This document shows positions 15,503 to 23,643 of a stretch of 42,543 nt of DNA, piece after piece. The position numbers and the translations under genes are program-made. Source of the DNA: Acidovorax sp. FJL06 (GTDB taxonomy: Bacteria; Pseudomonadota; Gammaproteobacteria; Burkholderiales; Burkholderiaceae_C); assembly GCF_003852545.1 (NCBI RefSeq), contig NZ_QAJR01000036.1, forward strand, positions 1 to 42,543, written 5' to 3'. The notes beneath the pieces were generated by a model. That model did not search any database and was not told the origin of the DNA. It was given only the letters and a program-made list of their open reading frames with translations. Within the stretch, counting starts at the first letter, position 1; each line of letters opens with the position of its first letter.

Positions 15503-16987
15503 ATGGCAGCAACCATCAATACCAACATCAGTTCGCTGACTGCGCAGCGCAACCTGGGCACCAGCCAGATGTCGCTCAATTCAGCCATCCAGCGCCTGTC
15601 GTCGGGCCTGCGCATCAACAGCGCCAAGGACGACGCGGCCGGCTTGGCGATTTCCGAGCGCTTCACCAGCCAGATCCGCGGCCTGAACCAGGCTGTTCGC
15701 AATGCGAACGACGGGATTTCGCTGGCCCAGGTGGCGGAAGGTGCGATGGGTTCGGCCGGCAACATCCTGCAGCGGGTGCGCGAGCTGGCCGTGCAATCGG
15801 CCAATGCCTCCAACAGCGCCGGCGACCGCCAGGCCCTGCAACAGGAAGTCGGCCAACTGGTGGCGGAACTGGACCGGATTTCGCAAACCACCGAGTTCAA
15901 CGGCCAGAAATTGCTGGACGGCACCTTTGGTACGCAGCAGTTCCAGGTGGGCGCCAATGCCAACCAGACCATCGTCGCGGCCACGGCCAACCTGCGCACC
16001 AACGTGTACGGCAACAACCAGAACATTGCCTCCAACGGCTCGGGTATCGGTGCACAAGCCCCTGCGACTGGCGCCACCTCCAACGGCGTGACAGCGGGCA
16101 CGGTATCCGTCAGCGGCTACCTGGGCACAGGCACCATGACGGTCAATTCCAATGCCACCGCCAAAGCCACAGCCGATCAGGTCAATTCCTTGCAGGCCAC
16201 CACGGGCGTGACGGCAACCGCGCGCACCGAAGTGCGCCTGGGGGGCATGGCCTCGGCCGGGTCCTATTCGCTGACGCTGGAAGGCGACAACGTGGGCGCA
16301 GCCCGCACGATCTCGTTCACCCTGACATCCGCCACCGGCACAGACCGCCTGTCGCCCGCCGTATCGGCGATCAATGAACAATCCGCCAAAACCGGCATCA
16401 ATGCCTCGTTGAGCTCGGACGGCACGCAGATCATCCTGACCAACGCCACCGGCAACAACATCGTAGTGGGCGACACCACCAATGCCAATGCCGCCGCCGT
16501 GAGCGTGACCGGCTACGATGCGGCAGGCGCCAGCACCGGCACGGCGCAGACCTTGGCAGCCGATGCGACGATCGACAACATTGCCACCGGCGGCTACATC
16601 ACACTCGACTCGGAAAAATCGTTTGCCCTGACCTCCGCCAGCAACCAGCTGGACAGTGGTGGATCGTCACTGCACACCGTGGCCAACCTGGACGTGACCA
16701 CCTTCACCAACGCCACCGATGCGCTCAAGACCGTGGACTCGGCCCTGGCCTTCATCAACGGCGAACGCGCCAAGCTCGGCGCCCTGCAGTCGCGCTTTGA
16801 AACCAGCATTTCCAGCCTGCAGATCACGTCGGAAAACCTCTCGGCCTCGCGCTCGCGCATCCAGGATGCCGACTTCGCGGCAGAAACCGCCAACTTGTCG
16901 CGCGCCCAGATCCTGCAACAGGCCGGCACGGCGATGGTGGCCCAAGCCAACCAGATCCCGCAAGGCGTGCTGTCGCTGCTCAAATAA
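15503..16987 (+). CDS. fliC: flagellin FliC, plus-strand copy
   Basis: This second filament subunit (494 aa) starts [12 protein letters not shown] at the ATG at 15503 with AAGGAG 8 bases upstream. The terminal D0/D1 regions are nearly identical to the minus-strand flagellin, and even the variable middle is clearly homologous (for example [18 protein letters not shown] and [14 protein letters not shown] occur in both), so the two genes are recent paralogues. They are arranged head to head, forming a 1.5-kb inverted repeat around the intergenic region. A strong terminator follows. The next gene is a predicted protein O-glycosyltransferase. Confidence 0.96.
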   Translation: MAATINTNISSLTAQRNLGTSQMSLNSAIQRLSSGLRINSAKDDAAGLAISERFTSQIRGLNQAVRNANDGISLAQVAEGAMGSAGNILQRVRELAVQSANASNSAGDRQALQQEVGQLVAELDRISQTTEFNGQKLLDGTFGTQQFQVGANANQTIVAATANLRTNVYGNNQNIASNGSGIGAQAPATGATSNGVTAGTVSVSGYLGTGTMTVNSNATAKATADQVNSLQATTGVTATARTEVRLGGMASAGSYSLTLEGDNVGAARTISFTLTSATGTDRLSPAVSAINEQSAKTGINASLSSDGTQIILTNATGNNIVVGDTTNANAAAVSVTGYDAAGASTGTAQTLAADATIDNIATGGYITLDSEKSFALTSASNQLDSGGSSLHTVANLDVTTFTNATDALKTVDSALAFINGERAKLGALQSRFETSISSLQITSENLSASRSRIQDADFAAETANLSRAQILQQAGTAMVAQANQIPQGVLSLLK

Positions 16988-17028
16988 TTGGCCCAGCCCG
17001 CACGCTGCGCAGTGGAACAGCAACAACG

Positions 17029-17052
17029 AAGGGGCCCATCGGGCCCCTTTGC
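17029..17052 (+). terminator. rho-independent terminator after the plus-strand flagellin gene
   Basis: AAGGGGCCC-ATC-GGGCCCCTTT forms a nine-pair perfect stem with a three-base loop and a short T-run, 42 bases after the flagellin stop. It separates the flagellin transcript from the glycosyltransferase gene that starts 54 bp later. Confidence 0.85.
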
Positions 17053-17105
17053 ACATGGCACACTGTGCGGCGCCCCCGCTCCTTAGCTTGTAGATCGGCA
17101 GCCAC

Positions 17106-19304
17106 GTGCAATCCAAAAACACCGCCCAGGACGACCCCCGCCTCCATGCGGCACTCGCAGCCGCAGACTGGCCCTCGCTGACCCGGTTGTGCCGCCAGAT
17201 TCTGCGCAAGAATGGCCGCCACCTCGGTGCCCACCGCCTGCTGGGCTTCTCGCTCCACAAGCAGCGCGAGTTCGACACAGCCCTCAAGGCCTACCAGCAA
17301 GCCTATGCGTACTGGCCGGGCGATGCCGAGCTGCTCATCAACTACGCCAACATCCTGATTGAGCAAGCACGCAACTACGACGCGCTTCCACATCTTGAGA
17401 AGGTCTGCGAGCTGCGCCCCCAGCAGGCCGTTGCATGGATCAAACTGGCCGAGTGTTGCTATCTGATCAATTTGCACGGCAAGGGATTCGACGCGAGCCA
17501 AAAGGCCCTTGCGCTGGCCGACTCCATGCCGCTGACGGTCGGTGCCCTGATGCAAAGCGCCATTCACCGCCGGGAGCTGGGCCAGGTGCGCGAGGCGGTG
17601 CAAGATTGCGAGAAGGCCATCGCGCTCAGCCCCAGCGACCCTGGCAACTACACCAACCGGCTGCTTTTCATGCTGGCGGACCCCCAGGTGGACGCTGCGC
17701 AGCTGTCTGCAGCCGCCCGCCAGTTTGGCAGCGTCTTTGAGCCCCCACTGCGCCCCCACTGGCCCCGCTTTGAGGCCCATCGCGGCTCGCCCTGGCGCCG
17801 CTTGAAGATTGGGTTTCTGTCACCAGACTTCCGCATGCACGCCGTCATGTACTCGGTGGAGGGGCTGCTGGCCCAGCTGGACCGGCGGCAGTTCGAGGTG
17901 CATGCGTTCTACCTGTTCCCCAAGGGCGACCATGTCACCGAGCGGGTGGAATGCCATGTCGACCACTTCGTGCGCCTGGCTGGCTTCAGCCCCGAGCAAC
18001 AGGCCGATACCATCCGCGCCCAGGGCATAGACATCCTGGTCGACTTGGCGGGCCACACGGGCAACAACGGCTTGCTCATCCTGGCGCACAAGCCTGCACC
18101 GGTGCAAGTGTCGTGGCTGGGGTTCCCGGCCACCACCGGGCTCACCGCCGTGGACTACAAGTTCACGGACGAGATCACCGACCCGCCAGGCGTCGACGAC
18201 CAGTACACCGAACAGTTGTACCGGCTCCCCACGCTGTTCGCCTGTTACCGGCCCATGAGCCGCAACCCCCTGTGGCGCTACCAGCCCCGCTACCAGGTGC
18301 GCCCCTCGCCCGTGATGGACAACGGGTTCATCACCTTCGGCTCCTGCAACAACCTGGGCAAGCTGACCGATGAGGTGCTGGCGCTGTGGGGGCATGTCCT
18401 GGCAGCCGTGCCCCATTCGCGTCTGCTGATCGAAGGCAAGAATTTCGACCGCCCCGAGTTCGCGCAGGCCTACCGCGATCGCTGCGAAGGGCTGGGGCTC
18501 CCGCCTTCGCGGCTGGAGCTGGTGCCGCTCAGCCAAGACAACCAATACCTTACCTACCACCGCATCGATATTGCGCTGGACCCATTTCCACTCACCGGCG
18601 GCACCACCACCTTCGATGTGTTGTGGATGGCGGTCCCCATCGTCTCCATGGTGGGCGAAAGCTTCAAGAGCCGCATGGGCGTCGGCATGCTCAGCTACCT
18701 CGGGCGAAAGGAGTGGCTGGCAGAGGGGCCCGACGACTATGTGCGCATTGCGTCAGGCCTCGCTGCAGATGCCCAGGCGCTCAATGCGCTTCGGCTCAGC
18801 CTGCGCAGCGAGGTGGAAAACTCTGCGCTCATGCGCGAAGACCTCTACTGCCGGCACTTCGGCGAAGGCCTGCGGGTCATGTGGCTGAAATGGTTGGCCC
18901 AGATGGAGCATCCCGACGATGCCCAGGCGCAGGAGCAGGCCATACAGAGCTGGTTACCGCAGTTCCCGCAAGAGTGGGAACAGCCCCCGGTCCTGGGCGT
19001 CGGCTTGAAACCCGGCCAGCGGGTCAGCCTGCACGCAGCCCACCAAAGCCTGCAGAACCTGGTTGAAAAAGCACGGGCCGCCTCCCCGCCCCGGCGGACC
19101 GGTGAGTCAGCCCCCCGGATCACGGACCGCCACTGGATTGCCGTGACCGAGCTGGCCGAAAAAGTGCTCAACGCCGTACCGCACGATCCTGTGGCACTGG
19201 CGTGCCTTGCCGAAGTGGAGCATGCGCACGGGCACACCGAATTCGCGGTCACCTATCTTCAGTATGCAACGCAGGCCATGGGGATGGGCCTCGAAGGCTC
19301 CTGA
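17106..19304 (+). CDS. TPR-containing O-GlcNAc-transferase-like (GT41/SPINDLY type) glycosyltransferase, probable flagellin glycosyltransferase
   Basis: The 732-aa protein begins at a GTG at 17106, with an in-frame TAG just upstream, so no longer start exists. Residues about 10-200 form TPR-like helical repeats (HRLLGFSLHKQREFDTALKA, NYANILIEQARNYDALPHLE); about 235-600 is a GT41 catalytic region with GFLSPDFRMHAVMYSV, LVDLAGHTGNNGLLILAHKP, FGSCNNLGKLTDEVLALW and LDPFPLTGGTTTFDVLWMAV, all family signatures for nucleotide binding. A C-terminal extension ends in a TPR-like helix pair. GT41 enzymes attach a sugar to Ser/Thr of proteins. Its place between a flagellin gene and a convergent sugar-synthesis operon suggests flagellin as acceptor; the donor sugar is unknown. 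Confidence 0.85.
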   Translation: MQSKNTAQDDPRLHAALAAADWPSLTRLCRQILRKNGRHLGAHRLLGFSLHKQREFDTALKAYQQAYAYWPGDAELLINYANILIEQARNYDALPHLEKVCELRPQQAVAWIKLAECCYLINLHGKGFDASQKALALADSMPLTVGALMQSAIHRRELGQVREAVQDCEKAIALSPSDPGNYTNRLLFMLADPQVDAAQLSAAARQFGSVFEPPLRPHWPRFEAHRGSPWRRLKIGFLSPDFRMHAVMYSVEGLLAQLDRRQFEVHAFYLFPKGDHVTERVECHVDHFVRLAGFSPEQQADTIRAQGIDILVDLAGHTGNNGLLILAHKPAPVQVSWLGFPATTGLTAVDYKFTDEITDPPGVDDQYTEQLYRLPTLFACYRPMSRNPLWRYQPRYQVRPSPVMDNGFITFGSCNNLGKLTDEVLALWGHVLAAVPHSRLLIEGKNFDRPEFAQAYRDRCEGLGLPPSRLELVPLSQDNQYLTYHRIDIALDPFPLTGGTTTFDVLWMAVPIVSMVGESFKSRMGVGMLSYLGRKEWLAEGPDDYVRIASGLAADAQALNALRLSLRSEVENSALMREDLYCRHFGEGLRVMWLKWLAQMEHPDDAQAQEQAIQSWLPQFPQEWEQPPVLGVGLKPGQRVSLHAAHQSLQNLVEKARAASPPRRTGESAPRITDRHWIAVTELAEKVLNAVPHDPVALACLAEVEHAHGHTEFAVTYLQYATQAMGMGLEGS

Positions 19305-19312
19305 CGCGGGGG

Positions 19313-19960
19313 TCAGATCCGGAAAATGTCGAGCAGCGCGTTGCGCCGGGTGGGCTTGAAAACCACCCTGCCGGCGTCGCCACGGTAAACGGTGCACTGC
19401 CCCGATGAGTGGGTGTTGACCAGGCTGACCCCCTGAGACAACACGGTGCCAGCGCCCACCTGGCAGTCCCCAATGATGGCGGTGCCCGCGTACATGATGA
19501 CGCCCTCTCCGAGCACGGGGGCCACCCCATGGTTCTTGCCGACGGTGGAATTCTGGTAAATCACCAGATAGTTGCCATAGCTTGCCTTGGCGAAGACGAT
19601 CCCGACGGAATGTCCGATGAAGAAAACCGGCGGCATCTCAATTTCGTAAAAGAGGTCGATACCGTTCAAGGCCTTGTTCAGCAAGAACAGGCGCGTGGGC
19701 GTTTCCGTACTGGCCGTGCGGCGCCAGATGGTGTTGGCCAGAAAGTAGAGAAAGCTGCAGTACTGCGTGGAATGCAGTGGATCAAAGCAGTCCTGCCGCC
19801 AGGGCCGCACGGCGTTGATGCACCCGTGCAGGCGAGCGAGCGCTTCGTCCAGGCACGCATCAATGTCCATGCGGGGATCGAAGTCGTCGGGCAGCGTGTG
19901 GTGCAGTTGCTGCACCACGTAGCGCAGCAACCGATCACGGTCCATTCGCAAAATTTCCAT
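19313..19960 (-). CDS. left-handed beta-helix (hexapeptide) acyltransferase, serine-acetyltransferase-like
   Basis: The 215-aa product has a helical N-terminal half (LLRYVVQQLHHTLPDDFD; SFLYFLANTIWRR) and a C-terminal hexapeptide-repeat fold (GHSVGIVFAKASYGNYLVIY, STVGKN, GEGVIMYAGTAIIGDCQVGAGTVLSQGV). It resembles serine O-acetyltransferase-like proteins common in polysaccharide clusters rather than housekeeping CysE. It is the last gene of the sugar operon, 32 bp after the GNAT gene, and ends 8 bp from the convergent glycosyltransferase. A role in acetylating the sugar or glycan is inferred; the acceptor cannot be read from sequence. The gene looks less GC-rich than its flagellar neighbours. 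Confidence 0.72.
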   Translation of the reverse strand: MEILRMDRDRLLRYVVQQLHHTLPDDFDPRMDIDACLDEALARLHGCINAVRPWRQDCFDPLHSTQYCSFLYFLANTIWRRTASTETPTRLFLLNKALNGIDLFYEIEMPPVFFIGHSVGIVFAKASYGNYLVIYQNSTVGKNHGVAPVLGEGVIMYAGTAIIGDCQVGAGTVLSQGVSLVNTHSSGQCTVYRGDAGRVVFKPTRRNALLDIFRI

Positions 19961-19992
19961 GCCCAGCCTCCTCCAGCGACCTCAGAGCCTGT

Positions 19993-20643
19993 TCAGGCCC
20001 GGGGCAAGTGCAGTTGCATATACACCAAGCTGGCAGGGGCCCCGACTGCATGAGGGTCCTCCTTCCAGTCCACCCCGCCCGGGACTGTGCTGGCCACGAT
20101 GGGCACTCGCTGGTACTCCTGAAAACCCACCTTGCGGTAAAAGTCGACCGCCGGATTGTCCGACCGCACCCGCACGGCCAGCGTCTGCAGCCCGAGTGCA
20201 TCGCGCGCCCAGCGCATCAGCGCCAGCAACGAGGCCTTCATCAACCCCGGGGGGGATGAACCTCCACTGACGATGGCATCGGCCTCGCCATAGCCACGCT
20301 GCCAATCAATGAAGCCCAGGCCCACGTGCCCCACACGCTCGCCGTCCAAGGTTTCCACCATGTACAACATCTTGCCGGGGTTCTCGTGAACCGCTCCCGC
20401 CAGCCAGGCGGCGGTGCGCTCGGGGGTGGAAACAAACTCGGTCAGGAAAGATTTGACATGGCGGTTTCGCCACTCCGTCAAAAGCCGCACATCGACAGCA
20501 TCGGTGTGCCCGGGCACGGTGGCTATGGGTCGAACGACCGCTGCCAGCGGCTGCCCCACCGGCAACAACAGGCCAGGCTCGCCAGCACGGGCCGTCTGTT
20601 TGATGGCCGCAAAAAGCTGCTGTCCAGGGGTGGATGCACTCAT
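19993..20643 (-). CDS. GNAT-family N-acyltransferase, probably acting on an amino sugar
   Basis: The 216-aa protein starts at the ATG at 20643 (AAGAGG upstream), 10 bp after the aminotransferase stop. Residues about 55-215 are a GNAT fold: RLLTEWRNRHVKSFLTEF, then VGHVGLGFID (beta strand 4), and the C-terminal LAVRVRSDNPAVDFYRKVGF, the usual acetyl-CoA-fold ending. The first 50 residues are not recognisable. Placement directly after a sugar aminotransferase gene suggests that it acylates the new amino group on the nucleotide sugar. GNAT enzymes vary widely in substrate, so this is inference. Confidence 0.7.
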   Translation of the reverse strand: MSASTPGQQLFAAIKQTARAGEPGLLLPVGQPLAAVVRPIATVPGHTDAVDVRLLTEWRNRHVKSFLTEFVSTPERTAAWLAGAVHENPGKMLYMVETLDGERVGHVGLGFIDWQRGYGEADAIVSGGSSPPGLMKASLLALMRWARDALGLQTLAVRVRSDNPAVDFYRKVGFQEYQRVPIVASTVPGGVDWKEDPHAVGAPASLVYMQLHLPRA

Positions 20644-20653
20644 GGCGGCCTCT

Positions 20654-21778
20654 TCAGAGTTGGGCAAAGTAGCGGCGCACCTGCGCAGCCACGGTGTCCA
20701 CGCTTTCCAGCGGCATGCGCGAGTGCAGCGGCAGCGAGAGAATTCCCTTGCCCACGCTGTCGGTCACCGACAGATCCCCGGCCCTGCAATCCTTCCACAG
20801 CGAAAACCAGTGCCCCGGCTGCCAGTGGATGCCGGTGTCCACGCCGTTCTCCTTCAGGAAATCTCGCAGCGCATCGCGGTGCTCCGCAGGCACCCGGATG
20901 TAGTACAGAAACGGGTTGACCTCGGCAAAATCGGTACGGGGAGTGCGCACCTGCGCGATGCCTTGCAGCTTTTCGTTGTATCTGCGTGATGCCGCCTGCC
21001 GGCTTGACTTGATCACATCCAGCTTGCCCAGCTGCGCCAGTCCGATCGCGGCGTGCATATTGAGCATGTGGTAGCGAAAACCCACCCGCTCGACATCAAA
21101 AGTCCAGGCACGCTTGTTCTGGTACATCACCTCTGCAGGCTGCTGCATGCCAAGCAACCGCAGCTCATGCACACGACGCAACTCCTCTTCCGTGCGCACA
21201 ACAATCGTGCCGCCATCGAGACAGGTCACTGTTTTCACCGGGTCGTGGCTGAAAACACAGATGTCGGAAAAACTGCCGACCATCCGCCCTTTGTAGCTGG
21301 AGCCAAAGGAATGCGCCGCGTCATGGATCACGCGCAGCTTGTGGCGCTCGGCAAACGCGGCAATGTCTTCATGGTTGCTGATGATGCAGTCGTAGTCCAT
21401 CACGATGATGGCCTTGGTGCGTGGCCCCACCAGGGACTCGGCCTTGGCGAGGTCCAGTTCCAGAGTGTCGTCAGCGCAATCGCAAAACACGATATCCGCC
21501 CCCACCCAGGTGATGGCCTGATAGTCGGCCGAGCAGTTGAATGCCGAAACGATCACTTCGTCGCCTGGCCCCACGCCTGCCAGCAGCAGCGCAATATGCA
21601 AGCCGGCCGTTCCGGTGCTCACCGCTGCCACATGCCGGTCGGGCGCCTGCAGAATCTCCTTGACCTTTTTCTCGAAGCCGGACACGTAGCTGCCCATGCC
21701 GAGCCAACCCAGCGCCAACGACTCCCGGCTGGCATCAAATTCTTCTTGTTCGATCAAGGGTTTGAACATTGGGATCAT
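20654..21778 (-). CDS. DegT/DnrJ/EryC1-family PLP-dependent sugar aminotransferase
   Basis: The 374-aa protein starts at the ATG at 21778, with AAGGAG 6 bases upstream; an in-frame TTG at 21808 has no such site. Fold-type I features are present: STGTAGLHIALLLAGVGPGD (about 54-73), the PLP-binding Asp in IHDAAHSFGS (D153) and the Schiff-base Lys in FSHDPVKTVTCLDGG (K182). Because K182 is present, this is a true aminotransferase, not a RfbH/ColD-type dehydratase, where that position is His. These enzymes convert a 3- or 4-keto nucleotide sugar to an amino sugar. It lies 54 bp after the C-methyltransferase gene in the operon. Confidence 0.87.
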   Translation of the reverse strand: MIPMFKPLIEQEEFDASRESLALGWLGMGSYVSGFEKKVKEILQAPDRHVAAVSTGTAGLHIALLLAGVGPGDEVIVSAFNCSADYQAITWVGADIVFCDCADDTLELDLAKAESLVGPRTKAIIVMDYDCIISNHEDIAAFAERHKLRVIHDAAHSFGSSYKGRMVGSFSDICVFSHDPVKTVTCLDGGTIVVRTEEELRRVHELRLLGMQQPAEVMYQNKRAWTFDVERVGFRYHMLNMHAAIGLAQLGKLDVIKSSRQAASRRYNEKLQGIAQVRTPRTDFAEVNPFLYYIRVPAEHRDALRDFLKENGVDTGIHWQPGHWFSLWKDCRAGDLSVTDSVGKGILSLPLHSRMPLESVDTVAAQVRRYFAQL

Positions 21779-21832
21779 GGTGGTCTCCTTCAGTGGTGTC
21801 TGGTTCAAGTGGGGGTAGCGCCTGGTGTGCGG

Positions 21833-23074
21833 CTACCAGATTTCAAGGCGAGGAACGGCAGTGACGAACTGCCCTCCCCATCCACGTATTTCGTCCAGCT
21901 GGACGCTGATTTCATCCCGCAGGTTCCAGGGCAGGATCAGCACACGCTGCGGCCGCTGCGCACGCAGATGCGCCTCGCCCACCACCGGGATGCGGCTGCC
22001 GGGCAGGGACTGCCCCTGCTTGGCGGGGTTCTTGTCCACCACGTAGGGCAGCAGGTCGGGCCGAACGCCGGCAAAGTTGAGCAGGGTGTTGCCCTTGGCG
22101 GCGGCGCCGTAGGCGCCCACCGTCACACCATCGGCCTGGCACTGCAGCAAAAATGTGAGCAGTTCGCGCTTGACCCGTATGGCCTGAGCCTGGAAATCGC
22201 TATAAAAGTCGGCACTCCGCATGCCGGCTGCGGCTTCGTGGGCCAGCACCTGCTGCACGCGGGCGGTGCCTTCGGGGCAGGCCTGGGGGTGGTCCACGGC
22301 GTCGGCCCGTGCGGCAAACACCCGCAGGCTGCCGCCATGCGTAGGCAGCTCCTGCACGTCGATCACCACCAGGCCATTGGCCGCAAAGAGGCGCTGCACG
22401 GCCGTGAGCGACAAATAGGAATAGTGCTCGTGGTAGGCCGTGTCGAACTGGCAGCCCTGCACCATGCGCAGCAGGTGCGGAAACTCGAAGGTGGCCACGC
22501 CGTGGGGCTTGAGCAAGCGGGTGAAGCCCCCCACGAAGTCGTTGATGTCGGGGACATGGGCGAGCACGTTGTTGGCCGCCATCAGGTCGGCCTGGCGGCC
22601 CGCAGCGGCGAGCTCTTCGGCCAGCGCCACGCCAAAGAAGCGCTCCACCACGTCGATGCCCCTGGCGCGCGCCGCCGCCGCCGTGCTCGCGGTGGGCTCC
22701 ACGCCGTAGCAGGGGATGCCGGCGGCCTGCACATACTGCAGCAGGTAGCCGTCGTTCGAGGCGACCTCGACCACGCGGCTGGCGGGCGTGAGCGCCAGCC
22801 GCTCGCGCATCGCCTGCACATAGGCCTGGGCATGGGCCAGCCAGGACGACGAGAACGAGCTGAAATAGGCGTAGTCGTCGGTGAACAGCGCCTCGCGCCC
22901 GGCATGGTCTTCGGTCTGCACCAGCCAGCAGGTTTCGCACACCAGCAGGCGCAGCGGGAACCAGGTTTCGGGCGCGCGCAGGGCGGCCTCGCTCAGGTAG
23001 GCGTTGGACGGGGGCGCGCTGCCCAGGTCCAGGAACGGCAGTTGCAGCGGGCTGCCGCAGTGTCGGCACTTCAC
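21833..23074 (-). CDS. SAM-dependent sugar C-methyltransferase (TylC3/TcaB9-like)
   Basis: The 413-aa protein starts at a GTG (23074) that overlaps the epimerase stop by 4 bp; AAGGAG is 7 bases upstream. It has the three parts typical of NDP-hexose C-methyltransferases: an N-terminal zinc site (C3, C6, C46, C49), a SAM-binding domain with VVEVASNDGYLLQ (about 97-109), and the C-terminal domain with KRELLTFLLQCQADGVTV and GAAAKGNTLLNFAGV. The YHEH motif (within AYHEHYSYLS) matches the active-site residues known in TcaB9. The family methylates C3 of 4-keto sugars, giving branched deoxy sugars. Which carbon is used here is inferred from the family. Confidence 0.88.
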   Translation of the reverse strand: MKCRHCGSPLQLPFLDLGSAPPSNAYLSEAALRAPETWFPLRLLVCETCWLVQTEDHAGREALFTDDYAYFSSFSSSWLAHAQAYVQAMRERLALTPASRVVEVASNDGYLLQYVQAAGIPCYGVEPTASTAAAARARGIDVVERFFGVALAEELAAAGRQADLMAANNVLAHVPDINDFVGGFTRLLKPHGVATFEFPHLLRMVQGCQFDTAYHEHYSYLSLTAVQRLFAANGLVVIDVQELPTHGGSLRVFAARADAVDHPQACPEGTARVQQVLAHEAAAGMRSADFYSDFQAQAIRVKRELLTFLLQCQADGVTVGAYGAAAKGNTLLNFAGVRPDLLPYVVDKNPAKQGQSLPGSRIPVVGEAHLRAQRPQRVLILPWNLRDEISVQLDEIRGWGGQFVTAVPRLEIW

Positions 23075-23643
23075 AGGCGCACTCCTTCAAATTCTTCGCC
23101 CTGTTCGTCGCTCAGCCAGGGCTGGCCCGCGTCGCGCGGCGACAGCCCGGCAGGCGGCAGGGGCCAGGCGATGGCCAGGCGCGGGTCCAGCGGGTTCAGG
23201 CCGGCTTCCGCACCGGGCACGTAGGCGGCCGAATGGCAGTACAGCAGCTCGGCGTGGTCGGAGAGCGCCTGAAAGCCATGCGCAAACCCGGGCGGGATGA
23301 GCAGCGCGTGGCCGTTGTCGGCCGACAGGCGCTCGGCATGCCAGTGCAAGAAGGTGGGGGAGCCCTGGCGCAGGTCCACGGCCACGTCCAGGACTTCGCC
23401 GCGCAGGCAGCTCACGAGCTTCATCTCGGCATGGGGCGGCCTTTGGTAGTGCATGCCGCGCACGGTGCCGGCCAGCGCGGTGTAACTGTGGTTGATCTGC
23501 GCGATGGGCTGCGTCCAGCCGGCGGCGGCCAACTCATCGGCGCAGAACAGGCGCGCAAAAAAGCCGCGCTCGTCCACCAGGGGCTGCCGCTGCACGCGGA
23601 ACAGGCCGGCCAGCGGCAAGGGGGCTCTTGTCAGGCGGCTCAT
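23071..23643 (-). CDS. rfbC: RmlC/RfbC-type nucleotide-sugar 3,5-epimerase (dTDP-4-dehydrorhamnose 3,5-epimerase family)
   Basis: The 190-aa cupin protein starts at the ATG at 23643, in ATGA overlap with the rfbG stop; GGGAGG is 7 bases upstream. Key residues of the family are present: His65 in GTVRGMHYQRPP, Lys75, Asp90 in LDVAVDLR, Tyr135 and Tyr141 in ELLYCHSAAYVP, and IPPGFAHGF. The loop usually reading E-G-x-x-W-N-D-P is EAGLNPLDP here, so the substrate pocket differs. In this operon it probably epimerises CDP-4-keto-6-deoxyglucose at C3 and/or C5, before or after C-methylation. Which carbons are epimerised cannot be told from sequence. Confidence 0.82.
   Translation of the reverse strand: MSRLTRAPLPLAGLFRVQRQPLVDERGFFARLFCADELAAAGWTQPIAQINHSYTALAGTVRGMHYQRPPHAEMKLVSCLRGEVLDVAVDLRQGSPTFLHWHAERLSADNGHALLIPPGFAHGFQALSDHAELLYCHSAAYVPGAEAGLNPLDPRLAIAWPLPPAGLSPRDAGQPWLSDEQGEEFEGVRL

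Noticed and set aside
20654-21778. DegT protein as an RfbH (E1)-type CDP-4-keto-6-deoxyglucose 3-dehydrase.
   Set aside because: The PLP lysine K182 is present, and E1-type enzymes have His there and a [2Fe-2S] cysteine cluster that is absent.
21053-23224. Open frame of over 700 codons on the plus strand opposite the aminotransferase and methyltransferase genes.
   Set aside because: Its product is His/Arg/Gly-rich with no family features, while both minus-strand genes have clear motifs and ribosome sites.
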